DNA from: Pristionchus mayeri
Lineage: Eukaryota; Nematoda; Chromadorea; Rhabditida; Neodiplogasteridae
Reading direction: 5' to 3'
Assembly: GCA_036245805.1 (NCBI GenBank)
Contig: BTRK01000003.1
Span: 25,368,685-25,432,684, forward strand
DNA length: 64,000 nt
Shown: positions 23,801 to 31,255 of the stretch, piece by piece
Layout: each line of letters begins with the position of its first letter
Numbering within the stretch: position 1 is the stretch's first letter
Notes under the pieces: generated by a model
The model's input: the letters and a program-made list of their open reading frames with translations, nothing else
Databases searched by the model: none
Told to the model about the DNA's origin: nothing
Translations under genes and position numbers: made by a program

Positions 23801-26800
23801 ATCGCGATTTTTTTGGAAGTAAATTCACCGGGGGTAAAAAAGGTCGTAGAATTCGAATCTGGAATAATCTCTTAGGTAGTAATGATATTATTTTTCAGGA
23901 ACTGAATTTTTCTTGATTTTTCTCATCCCAAAATCCAAACTTTGAATTTTCGCAATTAACTTGTGTTCCTTTCAATTTCTTTTTAACGACAAAGTTATTC
24001 TACTCGACGAGTGGATCATTTTAGTTTTTTTAGCGACTCATTTACTCAACTTTGAAGGGAAATATGAATTTTCGAATTTTCAAAATGGTGAGAGCCGGCT
24101 TTTAGGCAATTTTCAAGTCACGACTCCAAAAACTTTACTGAATGTTACTAGGCCTCAGGTACATCAACCACCAAACTAGGGTCCCGATTGAAGCAATTTG
24201 AACAGTTTGTGAAAGTGGGGTTTTAATTTCATGCAATCTCTCAGAAGACCTGTGATATAGCGTACATGGTTGCCCGCTTAGGGATTGTTTAGAAATCTGG
24301 AATCCCCTCTGCAAAGTCTCGAAAATGACATTCAGAGTTAGAATGTTTGGTCCCTCTGGCAGTTCTGCCACATTTTCGACTATCCAAACTTTCAATGGAA
24401 AATCCAAGTTCCTATCGAAAATATTGCTTTCATATGTGTCGGTAGACTCCACCCCTTTAGCCTCTCTCTCCTCTGGCTCATAAATTTATTCTTCTTTTAC
24501 TACTACCAACGATAAAGCTCTCTGTTTAAAAAAATTCGACAATCTATTGGGGTGTCCGGAAAGTTCGTATAATGCTTCGGAAAAAAGTCAGTTCGCGATC
24601 AAATGCAGTGATTGCGCAATCTGTTTGTCAACAATGTATTGCATCATTCTGACGTTGAGTAGTGAGAGGATTTAATCAGTCTCCTAGTTGCTACATTGAT
24701 TCTTATGATGGACTCCCATCTCTACCTCCGAGCAGTTTTACTTCATTACTACCGTCTTGGCCGATCCGTGAAGGAGGCCCACTCTGCCCTGGCCCAGTCG
24801 GAAGGAGCTGACGCCCCCTCCATACCCTTCTGCTATAAGTGGTTCTCCCGCTTCAAGAAAGGGGAGTTTGGTCTCGATGATCAACCCTGCTCTGGACGCC
24901 CTCCCTCCCTAGATCAGCCTCTCGTTCTCCGCACACTGAAGCGCAAGCCCATGGCCAGTGTGCGTGAGTTGAAGAAGGATACTGGTACTCCCAGATCAAC
25001 GGTGTCCGATATCCTCCATCGATCTGGGAAGAAGCCGAAACTCCCACAAGTGATTCCCCATGACCTCTCCCCCGAACAGCTGAAAAATCGTGTTCAAGTC
25101 TGTCGGGAATTACTCCATCGTAGATCCAATCTTCAATGGGACAATTCCATCATCGCTACAGATGAGAAGTGGATCACGTACGATAACCCTGTGAGGAGAC
25201 TGCAATGGGTGGATGCAGATGAGAAGCCCACGCCCGTCCCGAAGAAGGAAGAGCACGGAAAGAAGGAACTCCTCTGCTTCTTCTTCTCAGTGCTCGGTCC
25301 CATCTACTGGGAGATCCTCGCCCCTGGCACCAGCATCAATGCCGACCTCTTCTCTGAACAACTGGAAGATGTCGCGATCAGAGTCCCTCCCAGACTCCTG
25401 AACCCGGGCAAAATTCTTCTTCTGATGAACAATGCTCGCCCACATCGAGCGAAGATGACCCAGAAGAAAATGGACGAGCTGAAGATCGAGAGGATTCCCC
25501 ATCCACCGTATTCCCCGGATCTCTCCCCATGCGACTACCACTGCTTCCGCTCTCTCTCTGACTTCTGCAAAGGAAAGAAGTTCAAGAATCGAGATGAAGT
25601 TGTGAGGGCTTTCGTGAACTGGGCGGTCTCGAAGAAACCCGCATTCTGGAAGAGAGGAATCGAGACCCTGCCCAATCGCTGGAGGGAGGTAGTGAGAAAG
25701 AAGGGGGCATACATTAGTCACTGAGAATTGTAAAGCATTGAATAAAAAATAAAAACAAAAAATTATACGAACTTTCCGGACACCCCAATATTTCAATAAT
25801 ATGAAAAGGAAAAATATGTCACATCAATTATTTTTATGCGTAAATATTCAGATTTCCTCATGATATTTCAGAAAATAGCCAGCGAATTTTGGATGTTGAT
25901 AATTTTATTGTCATTTTTGTATTGTATGAAGAAAATGAGCTCACACCTTTCATTAAATTAAGATTTTACAAAAATTCACTCAGTTGTTGACCGTGCGGGC
26001 AAAGACATAATACGTCATCTTCCCGCGGGAGGTGGATAATTGTTTTAGTTACTTTCAAGGCACTAAATATTTATTAAACAGAAAACGCTAATCACGAAAA
26101 CAAAATACTCACTCCGCGCCAATAAAAGTCCAGAGCTTTGCAAGCAAAAAAAGCTAACAAGGGAAGGCCTTGCGATGTCTTTGGACTTCCGGAACGCGAC
26201 CTAGTGGGATGGGTAGATACATGAATTCTAAGAACTCCTGTAAAGTTCAATTTTGCTGAACGCCTTCAGGGCACGTAAAAAATCGATATTTGTGCCCTCT
26301 TTTCGGGTATGTAAACCCTTCCAGGAGGCCTTGCCAGCAAGCATAGGTGGTTGAGTGGTAGCGAGTAAGGGCAGTAATCCTATGGACATAGGTTCGGCAT
26401 CACTCCGGGGAAAACTTTTTTTGCGCTATTTTTGCGTGATAAACCGATTCTGGTAGCTAAAGTGAAAGCCCGTTTTCCCGTCTTCCCACTCTCATCTTTG
26501 GTAAATGCCGATCAGAGTGGTGTAATCAAGGAACTCTACAAAAATCGAACCATCGCCATCAAAGGATCCAAGAAAGTGATTTGTACAGCCCAGAGGAAGA
26601 CATCCCTTACCCATAGCTTCACAATGATGCCCACTTATTTCGCTGACGGGCATTTGGGAACTCATCTTTACGTGGTATTGCCGGAGGCGAAGGGGTCGTT
26701 CCCTGCCAAAGGACACATTCAAGTCGATAATCTCGTGGTCAGAGCCAATAAGACGCATATGATGGGCTAGTACTTGATGGTGGATTGGCTCAAGACGCGT

Positions 26801-29800
26801 GTCTTCACGAACGACTGCCCAAAGGATCTTCTCCTTTTGGTAGACTCGTTGAGTTCCTTCAGGGATCATGCGACGATGATCACGGATGGTACAAAGCGGG
26901 ATATGTCGATAGCATACCCAATGTCACCTTCCTTACCCCTAACCAATTATGTTTCTATGCGCCATGAAATGTGAAATTTCTGGCTGCGAGAACGACCACC
27001 TCTTGAAGTGCCCTACCTTATTGGCTCTGACCACGAAAATTTCGACTTGAATGTGTCCTTTGGCCGGGAACGACCCCTTCGCCTCCGGTAATACCACGTA
27101 AAGATTAGTTCCCAAATGCCCGTCTTCGAAATAAGTGGACATCATGGTGAAGCTATGGGTAAGGGATGTCTCTCTGGGTTGTACAAATCGCTTTCTTGGA
27201 TCATTTGATGGGATGGCGAAGGTTCGATTTTTATAGAGTTCCTTGATTACACCACTCTGATCGGAATTTACAACAGATGAGAGTGGGAAGACGGGAAAAC
27301 GGGCTTTCACTTTAGCTACCAGAGTATCGGCTTATCACGCAAAAATAGTGCAAAAAGGTTTCCCCGGAGAGATCAGAGCCAATAAGACGCATATGATGGG
27401 CTAGTAAACCTTTTTGCACTATTTTTGCGTGATAAGCCGATACTCTATATGACGACGTATTCCTAAGAGTCAGACAAACGTTGGCACAGCTTGAGATATG
27501 ATCTTTTATATTTTCGAGGTCCAAACCTCGCCGTATCTTGCTTGCTGCCTAGCGAACAAGAGACCTCTCGTGAGGACTGGCTAGGAGCTCCGCCATGGCT
27601 CAATTGGGAGTGAATTTGCTACTCACGCACGTGACGCGGGTTCGATCCCCGCGTGTTCCGAATTTTTGCTTATGCTTCACACAAAAGGTATTACGTTTTA
27701 TCAATGTTTCATTTTTTGTTGCGAGGGAAGGATCCTGAATTGGGACAAAAGAGTAAGTGAATTTGTTGTTGTGATTGTTTCTAATATTACTTGGTTAATG
27801 TTTTGAAAATGTGTCTAAACGATTTACCCTTCTCGAGTTAATCGTTTTGACACATTTTCAAGGTAGCAACAAAAAAATGAAACATTGATAAAACGTAATA
27901 CCTTTTGTGTGAAGCATAAGTAAAAATTCGGAACAGGCGGGGATCGAACCAGCGTCACGTGCGTGAGTAGCAAATTCACTCCCAATTGAGCCATGGCGGA
28001 GCTCCTAGCCAGTCCTCACGAGAGGTCTCTTGTTCGCTAGGCAGCAAGCAAGATACGGCAAGGTTTCGGACCTCGAAAATATAAAAGATCATATCTCAAA
28101 AGACCAGACTCAGAATTGAACAAAAATTGTTTTCTGGTCTACTGACAGTGTGTCATGTTTGCCTTCTTTTTCCCTTTCAGCACTTTTGAGTTTTAAGCAT
28201 AGTTTCAGTCGATAAAGCTATGAAGATGATATTTTAAAGTGACGATTTCTATCCCATCGTGAAGAGAATGAAAAATTACCCCGGGAAAACAATTTTCAAG
28301 TTTCTTGAGCCATTCTTGCACACGTTCGATCAAATAAACCCAAAATTTCATCAGTAAAATGGGCGCCATAGTGCACCATAAGAGGAAATTTATGCAAATT
28401 GCATATGACCATCGTCATCAGCATGGAAAACTACCCCGAATAACATATTTTCGAAAAAATGCTGTGCCAGGACCTCCCCGAATTGTCCGTGCCTTAGGAA
28501 TACGGCGTCATATGACGCTGGTTGCCTAAGAATCGAACATCGCTGTGAAGGCCCTGGCACATCGAATTTTCGAAAACTTGTGAAAAGGGATTATTGAGGG
28601 TGCTGATCATGATGGTCAACTTCATTTTCCGCCAACTCGATCGGTTCAGCCAGGCTGCATGTAGGGTGCATACACTGCTCTATCCATAACTCGTTAACCT
28701 GTTGACGAAAATGCATGAAATTTGGACTGTGTTCTAATAAGCCGTAAGAAGAATTTTGAAATTTAATTAGCATTTTTTCATGATCTTCTAATTAACTAAA
28801 AATTTTGATCTCGAATATAAGGTTCGGGCCAAACGCGAGAGTGGTACAGTAAGATGCGCCTTGATCACACGATCATTTTTATTATGCTATGTATGGAATT
28901 ATAAGTAGGCACTTTTTTGCTACACCTATTTTTGCAGCGCCACTCTATGCTCTGCACCGCGCAATTTGCGCAAAGAGCGACGAATAAAGTGATCATTATT
29001 GGACCATCCTCTATTTCGTGCGGTGCAGAGCATAGAGTGGCGCTACAAAAGTAGGTGCAGCAAAAAAGTGCCTACTTATAATTCCACACATAGCATACGA
29101 AAAATTATTGTGTATTCAAGGCGCATCTCACTGTACCACTCTCGCTTTTGGCCCGAACCTTATATTCGAGATCAAAATTTTAACTTAATTAGCATATCAT
29201 GAAAAAATGCTAATTAAATTTCAGAAATCTTCTTACCGGCTTATTTGAACACAATCCAAATTTCATGCATATTCGTCAATCGGTTAACGAGTTATGGATA
29301 GAGCGGTGTATGCAGCCTATATGCAGCCTGGCTCAACCGGTCGAGTTGGCGCAAAATGAAGTTGACCATCATGATCAGCACCCTCAATAACCCCCTTTCA
29401 CAAGTTTTCGAAAATTCGATGTGCCATACCTTGTTTGATTCTTAGGCAACCGGCGTCATATATACTATTAAAAAAATAGTGCAAAAAGGTTTCTCCGGAG
29501 AGCGTCCATTGATTACGTCTACTGTCCTTACTCGCCACCACTCAACCACCTATGCTAGCTGGCAAGGCCTCCTGGAAGGGTTTACATACCCGCAACGCGG
29601 GCACAAATATCGATTTTTTACGTGCCCTGAAGGCGTTCAGCAAAATTGAACTTTACAGGAGTTCTTAGAATTCATGTATCTACCCATCCCACTAGGTCGC
29701 GTTCCGAAAGTCCAAAGACATCGCAAGGCCTTCCCTTGGAAGTGAATTTTGGCAAAATTTCAATTCACTGAAAGGAGTGAGATCACACTATTCAAAACAA

Positions 29801-31255
29801 TTAGTTCAATAAAAGTTCCGAGAACAACAGCCAAAATTCGCTTTATATTTTCACGAGTAAATATTGTAAATTTCATACCCCATATGCTCAGATTTCCTCG
29901 AGAGATTTCAGAAAATATTGAATTTTGAGGGAATTTTGGCTGTTGATCCCGGGACTTTTATTGAACTAATTTTCTTGAATAGTATGATCTCACTCCTTTC
30001 AGTGAATTGAAATTTTGCCAAAATTCACTTACAAGGAAATGCCGCGGAGTGTCCATCAGCTTTCGGAAAATGACCGATACAGCCGTGTAGCGGACCATGA
30101 GAGCAAGCGATTAAAGTTTTTAAAAGTTGCCAACGGGCTCTGAGGGCAGAGAAAAATCAATAAATTGAAATGGAGCTGGTGACTTAATCTGTTTCGAGGC
30201 GAGCCGAAGGTGAGGTCTTGTGGTGAAGTGATTGGCCAACTGGTCTTCTAGCACTGATATTTCCGGTTCGAAATAAAAGGATACCGGAGTCGAAACGGCA
30301 ATATCAGTGCTAGAAGACCAGCTCGCTAATCACTTCACCACAAAACCTGACATTCTGCTCGCCCTCGAAACAGATTATGTCTCCCGCACCTATTTTCTTA
30401 AGTTTTCGTTAAAATACTGCGACAGACTTTATTCGACTTTTCCGTGCTTGATCACGATTTTAGCGAAAAATTTCTTTTTAATTTGTCTTCTTTTTCTAGT
30501 GTAAATAGTTGTTACTGTGAGAATAGAAAGCGTAGTCCGTGGTGTGGTGGAGAGATTTAGTACATTTGATTCTAAATATGCGCGGAACGCGGAGGAAAAA
30601 ACGTTCCGCATATATTTAGAATCAAATGTACTAACTCTCGCCACCACACCACGGACTATGCTTTCTGTTCTCACAGTAGTTAGTGCTGCAAGAATCGAAC
30701 ATAAAAACGGGTCCGAACCACTCATCTAAAAGAGATATAATATAAAATATGTAAGATATATTATAAAATTCTCAGTGTGCGAGCCATGTCTGTGCTTTAC
30801 TCACGGATTACTACATGTGTACAAATTTACGGCAATTTTTCCAACTTTACCAAGCATATGATAACTCACTCAGATAGTCTCTGATAACTTTGCATGTGAT
30901 GATAAATAGAGTGGGTGATTAAAATATTTACTTTCTCAATTACACCGTACTCTCTCCTTACTTTATAACTTTTAATGCTCAGTGTCAGGAGAATCTAATT
31001 ATTCTGTACTACAGCACATATACTATTCGTATCTCGTTGCGCCTTCGAGCGTAGATAAAATATATAAATGTATAATTACGTTCCGGTCAAAACATGATAA
31101 AGATAACTTTGGTTAAAATTTTCAAAATATTCAGCTGAACCATTCGGGTACGAATTTTTTAATTAATAATTTTGCAGAAGAAGATATGCGTACTCGTCGT
31201 TGGATCGATTCTGATGCTCATATTAATTCTTGCTGCAATATTTTACATTAAATAG
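5612..31255 (+). CDS. unc-64: syntaxin-1 (plasma-membrane Q-SNARE), three tail isoforms
   Basis: This is the neuronal syntaxin that pairs with SNAP-25 and synaptobrevin to drive vesicle fusion. Exons: 5612-5644, 5743-5823, 16058-16157, 19445-19500, 19546-19671, 19715-19793, 19852-19923, 19992-20131, 20176-20286, then one of three last exons (20765-20869, 21292-21381, 31178-31255). Phases match at every junction and give a 266-residue common part plus 34, 29 or 25 residues (300, 295 or 291 aa; the C. elegans protein is about 291). Visible features are the MTKDRL N-peptide (Munc18 binding), the Habc domain (about 30-150), the linker with DEDLEEM, the SNARE motif (about 190-256) with its zero-layer Gln at residue 229, and a hydrophobic tail. 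Identity is from recall of the very conserved worm protein. Intron 2 (10.2 kb) and the last intron are filled with transposons. Confidence 0.93.
7070..7530. repeat. imperfect palindrome in unc-64 intron 2
   Basis: About 7085-7175 and 7428-7520 are inverted copies sharing, for example, GTGGATAAAAACAAGATGAAA and its reverse complement. The spacer holds no recognisable gene. A stretch just outside it (about 7540-7590) recurs inverted at about 15845-15885, so this palindrome lies within the left arm of a larger inverted structure. Confidence 0.6.
8107..9206. mobile_element. 1.1-kb TIR element with GGGCGGCAAGAACGG ends
   Basis: TAGGGCGGCAAGAACGGAT at 8107 is matched by its exact reverse complement ending at 9206; the terminal TA could be the target duplication. 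Subterminal regions carry many GACCCGT motifs in both orientations. There is no transposase ORF, so it is a non-autonomous DNA element sitting in unc-64 intron 2. Confidence 0.7.
9230..9770. repeat. left arm of a large inverted repeat
   Basis: Two related direct copies (about 9230-9500 and 9590-9760) match, in inverted orientation, sequence at about 15070-15320. They share motifs such as GATATGCGAGA, AAAGAGGGGTA and GGAGGCTGTTTTTTGCAAA. The 322-bp satellite sits between the arms. Confidence 0.55.
10211..15065. mobile_element. palindromic element with amplified left half
   Basis: Both ends are poly-G/poly-C runs around the palindrome TGCCCATCCGGATGGGCA (about 10215-10250) and its near match at about 15021-15061. 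The interior is a satellite (10253-14762) followed by an inverted, diverged single copy of the same sequence (about 14762-15010). A related but unamplified element lies at 18443-19302. I infer a foldback element whose left half underwent tandem amplification. It lies in unc-64 intron 2. Confidence 0.65.
10253..14762. repeat. 322-bp satellite, 14 near-identical tandem units
   Basis: A 322-bp unit repeats 14 times with almost no divergence. Units are rich in TACCGTAACCC, TACAGTACCC and ATCGATTG motifs. Units 1 and 10 share two private variants (an extra G in TAGGGGGCC and GGTCACGACTT instead of GGTCAAGACTT), so a nine-unit block seems to have been duplicated. Each unit contains the same 83-codon ORF, which I regard as chance. 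The copy number in the assembly may not equal the real one. Confidence 0.95.
15066..15930. repeat. right arm of the large inverted repeat
   Basis: About 15070-15320 is inverted relative to 9230-9500, and about 15836-15900 is inverted relative to 7530-7610 (shared GGAGGAACGTAAAATCCGT). The rest shows no gene. It suggests a palindromic host element spanning most of unc-64 intron 2. Confidence 0.5.
16058..16157 (+). CDS. unc-64: unc-64 exon 3
   Basis: After attttag the exon reads [20 protein letters not shown], then [13 protein letters not shown], with a GTGAGC donor. It ends in phase 1 and joins exon 4 (19445) to give the conserved [10 protein letters not shown]. It encodes the first half of the Habc domain. 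It is isolated: 10.2 kb from exon 2 and 3.3 kb from exon 4. Confidence 0.92.
16741..17197. repeat. GC-rich tandem duplication with strong hairpins
   Basis: Two diverged direct copies (about 16741-16940 and 16952-17197) share GAACATTTAATTGGATTATC, the GC-rich GCGCGAAGCGCGACGAC core and a closing CCAACGGCTAGTC. The second copy contains an exact 19-bp stem with a GGA loop at 17042-17082 and a short stem at about 17170-17190 (GCCGTTGGC/GCCAACGGC). Base composition differs sharply from the AT-rich flanks. It lies in unc-64 intron 3; its function is unknown. Confidence 0.7.
18112..18185 (-). pseudogene. tRNA-like sequence
   Basis: Reading the minus strand, an A-box-like GGTCAGTGGTTAGAGC is followed at tRNA spacing by a good B box (GGTTCGATTCC). 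The acceptor arms do not pair (the 3' side is CGCCTCC and there is no matching 5' side), so a working tRNA is unlikely. It may be a tRNA relic or the head of a SINE. Confidence 0.5.
18443..19302. mobile_element. 860-bp foldback element
   Basis: The left end TTATAATCATAGCTGTCCA (18443) is matched by the inverted right end ending at 19302. The whole element is a diverged palindrome: each half carries TACCGTAACCC and TACAGTACC motifs, with poly-G runs at about 18482 and 19228. It is related to the amplified element at 10211-15065 and inserted in unc-64 intron 3. Confidence 0.75.
19445..20286 (+). CDS. unc-64: unc-64 exons 4-9 (Habc end, linker, SNARE motif)
   Basis: Six exons with short introns: 19445-19500, 19546-19671, 19715-19793, 19852-19923, 19992-20131 and 20176-20286. 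They encode the rest of Habc ([32 protein letters not shown]), the [11 protein letters not shown] helix, the [11 protein letters not shown] linker and the whole SNARE motif. The zero-layer Gln is the last codon of exon 8. Exon 9 ends [10 protein letters not shown] at GTCAGT in phase 0, ready to join any of the three tail exons. Acceptors of exons 5, 6 and 9 are ggag, tgag and gaag, without a pyrimidine tract. Confidence 0.95.
20486..20525. repeat. 14-bp perfect intronic hairpin
   Basis: CCACTCATTCTCGT (20486-20499) pairs exactly with ACGAGAATGAGTGG (20512-20525) around a 12-nt loop. It lies in the intron just upstream of the first alternative tail exon of unc-64, where an RNA stem could influence exon choice. 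That role is inference only. Confidence 0.6.
20765..20869 (+). CDS. unc-64: unc-64 alternative last exon a
   Basis: After attgcag the exon encodes 34 residues starting [19 protein letters not shown] and ending FATIPKA with TGA. This is the C-terminal membrane anchor of one isoform. Phase 0 matches exon 9. Confidence 0.9.
   Translation, partial: KKICIIVTCAVILVLIIIGIIIWVSVTFATIPKA
21292..21381 (+). CDS. unc-64: unc-64 alternative last exon b
   Basis: After tttttccag the exon encodes 29 residues starting [19 protein letters not shown] and ending YLGPILM with TGA. It is a second membrane anchor in the same phase as exon a. C. elegans unc-64 is known to make isoforms with different hydrophobic tails. 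Confidence 0.88.
   Translation, partial: KKIMILICVAVLIAILSLILMTYLGPILM
22335..23576 (+). mobile_element. mariner element, copy 1 (1242 bp)
   Basis: Terminal inverted repeats TTGGGGTGTCCGGAAAGTTC (22335) and its inverse (ending 23576) are flanked by TA on both sides (22333-22334, 23577-23578). It encloses a full-length transposase gene. Nearly identical to copy 2 at 24547-25788, so both moved recently. Confidence 0.92.
22484..23512 (+). CDS. mariner transposase (DD34D), intact
   Basis: 342 residues, the usual mariner length. The N-terminal half holds the paired helix-turn-helix DNA-binding region ([18 protein letters not shown], then RSGRPPSL). The C-terminal DDE/D domain has Asp156 ([13 protein letters not shown]), Asp245 ([10 protein letters not shown]) and Asp280 ([13 protein letters not shown]); 34 residues separate the last two, the mariner signature. 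Asn-Ala-Arg-Pro is followed by Tyr rather than the usual His. No frameshift or stop is present, so it could be active. ATG at 22484 or 22496 could be the start. Confidence 0.92.
   Translation: MILVMDSHLYLRAVLLHYYRLGRSVKEAHSALAQSEGADAPSIPFCYKWFSRFKKGEFGLDDQPRSGRPPSLDQRLVLRTLKRKPMASVRELKKDTGTPRSTVSDILHRSGKKPKLPQVIPHDLSPEQLKNRVQVCRELLHRRSNLRWVNSIIATDEKWITYDNPVRRLQWVDADEKPTPVPKKEEHGKKELLCFFFSVLGPIYLEILAPGTSINADLFSEQLEDVAIRVPPRLLNQGKILLLMDNARPYRAKMTQKKMDELKIERISHPPYSPDLSPCDYHCFRSLSDFCKGKKFKNRDEVVRAFVNWAVSKKPAFWKRGIETLPNRWREVVRKKGAYIGH
24547..25788 (+). mobile_element. mariner element, copy 2 (1242 bp)
   Basis: Same terminal repeats and length as copy 1, flanked by TA (24545-24546 and 25789-25790) and in the same orientation, about 970 bp downstream. 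The two copies differ at only a small number of positions over 1242 bp. Confidence 0.92.
24696..25724 (+). CDS. mariner transposase, catalytic Asp to Asn
   Basis: Full-length 342-residue ORF nearly identical to copy 1. The second catalytic aspartate is changed: residue 245 is Asn ([12 protein letters not shown]). In DD34D transposases all three acidic residues bind the metal ions, so this protein should be catalytically dead although the ORF is open. It retains His after NARP, the residue that copy 1 has lost. Other changes include RSGRPP to CSGRPP in the inter-domain linker. Confidence 0.9.
   Translation: MILMMDSHLYLRAVLLHYYRLGRSVKEAHSALAQSEGADAPSIPFCYKWFSRFKKGEFGLDDQPCSGRPPSLDQPLVLRTLKRKPMASVRELKKDTGTPRSTVSDILHRSGKKPKLPQVIPHDLSPEQLKNRVQVCRELLHRRSNLQWDNSIIATDEKWITYDNPVRRLQWVDADEKPTPVPKKEEHGKKELLCFFFSVLGPIYWEILAPGTSINADLFSEQLEDVAIRVPPRLLNPGKILLLMNNARPHRAKMTQKKMDELKIERIPHPPYSPDLSPCDYHCFRSLSDFCKGKKFKNRDEVVRAFVNWAVSKKPAFWKRGIETLPNRWREVVRKKGAYISH
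26346..26410 (+). pseudogene. tRNA-like sequence in a palindrome arm
   Basis: GGTGGTTGAGTGGTAGCG resembles an A box and GGTTCGGCATC a degenerate B box at tRNA spacing. The acceptor stem is not convincing. Part of it is repeated inverted near 29535, inside the right arm of the composite element. Confidence 0.35.
26432..26965 (+). pseudogene. pogo/Tigger-like DDE transposase fragment
   Basis: The open frame 26432-26770 contains [40 protein letters not shown] and [18 protein letters not shown]. This matches the core of pogo-type (DDE_1) transposases, where the first catalytic Asp lies in DQSG. After a stop the similarity goes on in another frame with [17 protein letters not shown], which fits the second catalytic Asp region. 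The DNA-binding domain and third Asp are missing: it is a broken relic. Confidence 0.6.
26939..27310 (-). pseudogene. inverted copy of the pogo-like fragment
   Basis: The minus-strand frame repeats the same core ([58 protein letters not shown]), then loses similarity. It faces the plus-strand copy, forming a large inverted repeat. No full transposase is encoded. Confidence 0.6.
27590..27663 (+). pseudogene. tRNA-like module (A and B boxes intact)
   Basis: TGGCTCAATTGG (27596-27607) is a perfect A box and GGTTCGATCCC (27639-27649) a perfect B box. The T stem (GCGGG/CCCGC) pairs exactly. The anticodon stem and acceptor arm do not fold properly, so it is a tRNA-derived sequence rather than a tRNA gene. 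The same module is present inverted at about 27933-28004. RNA polymerase III could in principle start here. Confidence 0.6.
27933..28004 (-). pseudogene. inverted copy of the tRNA-like module
   Basis: Reverse-complement copy of the 27590-27663 module, with CGGGGATCGAACC (B box, inverted) and CCAATTGAGCCATGG (A box, inverted). Together the two make a long perfect-looking stem in any transcript crossing them. Confidence 0.6.
28511..29460. mobile_element. TATGACG foldback element A (950 bp)
   Basis: TATGACGCTGGTTGCCTAAG at 28511 is matched by the inverted CTTAGGCAACCGGCGTCATA ending at 29460. The arms (about 28511-28900 and 29030-29460) pair along nearly their whole length. It is the same subfamily as element B (56594-57541). 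Confidence 0.82.
29740..30031. mobile_element. small palindromic element E
   Basis: The arms AAGTGAATTTTGGCAAAATT and its inverse (ending about 30031) extend about 100 bp inwards (GAGTGAGATCACACTATTC; CAATAAAAGT). A diverged relative of one half is at about 25850-25990. No coding potential. Confidence 0.65.
30185..30377. mobile_element. foldback MITE F (193 bp)
   Basis: The left arm TAATCTGTTTCGAGGCGAG and inverted right arm (ending CAGATTA at 30377) pair over about 80 bp with few mismatches, around a short loop. It is AT-terminal and non-coding, in the last unc-64 intron. Confidence 0.75.
30513..30678. mobile_element. foldback MITE G (166 bp)
   Basis: TACTGTGAGAATAGAAAGCG at 30513 pairs with its inverse ending at 30678; the arms are about 75 bp long around a GC-rich centre (CGGAACGCGGAGG). 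TA at both ends could be the target duplication. It lies 500 bp upstream of unc-64 tail exon c. Confidence 0.75.
31178..31255 (+). CDS. unc-64: unc-64 alternative last exon c
   Basis: After attttgcag the exon encodes 25 residues, [20 protein letters not shown] then IFYIK and TAG: a third membrane anchor with the same start (KKI) and phase as exons a and b. The 291-residue isoform it makes is equal in length to the C. elegans protein as I recall it. It lies 9.8 kb past exon b, beyond two mariners and several foldback elements. Identity of the exon is clear; its use is inferred. Confidence 0.85.
   Translation, partial: KKICVLVVGSILMLILILAAIFYIK

Larger units (their letters stand above)
22047..24258. 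mobile_element. palindromic element interrupted by mariner 1
   Basis: Sequence at about 22047-22331 is repeated inverted at about 23580-24258. Shared landmarks are the outer ATCACAGGTCTTCTGAGAGA, the AAAAGCCGGCTCTCACCATTTT stretch (in two parts) and the inner TATATGCGAATTCCCGTCGA. The right arm is about 400 bp longer. Mariner 1 (22335-23576) sits in the loop, so the palindrome is older than that insertion. Confidence 0.7.
27448..28512. mobile_element. TATGACG foldback element D with tRNA-like arms
   Basis: It begins TATGACGACGTATTCCTAAG (27448) and ends with the inverted GGAATACGGCGTCATA (28512). Inner arms about 27480-27720 and 27850-28100 are inverted copies that each contain the tRNA-like block. 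Its end overlaps by 2 bp (TA) the start of element A. No protein is encoded. Confidence 0.75.
26160..29745. mobile_element. composite palindromic element with pogo relics
   Basis: About 26160-26420 recurs inverted at about 29500-29745 (shared CTTGCGATGTCTTTGGACTT, AGGCGTTCAGCAAAATTGAA and ACCACTCAACCACCTATGC). Between the arms are two inverted copies of a pogo-like transposase fragment (26432-27310) and two adjacent TATGACG foldback elements (27448-29460). I read it as an old palindromic element invaded by the younger ones. Confidence 0.55.
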
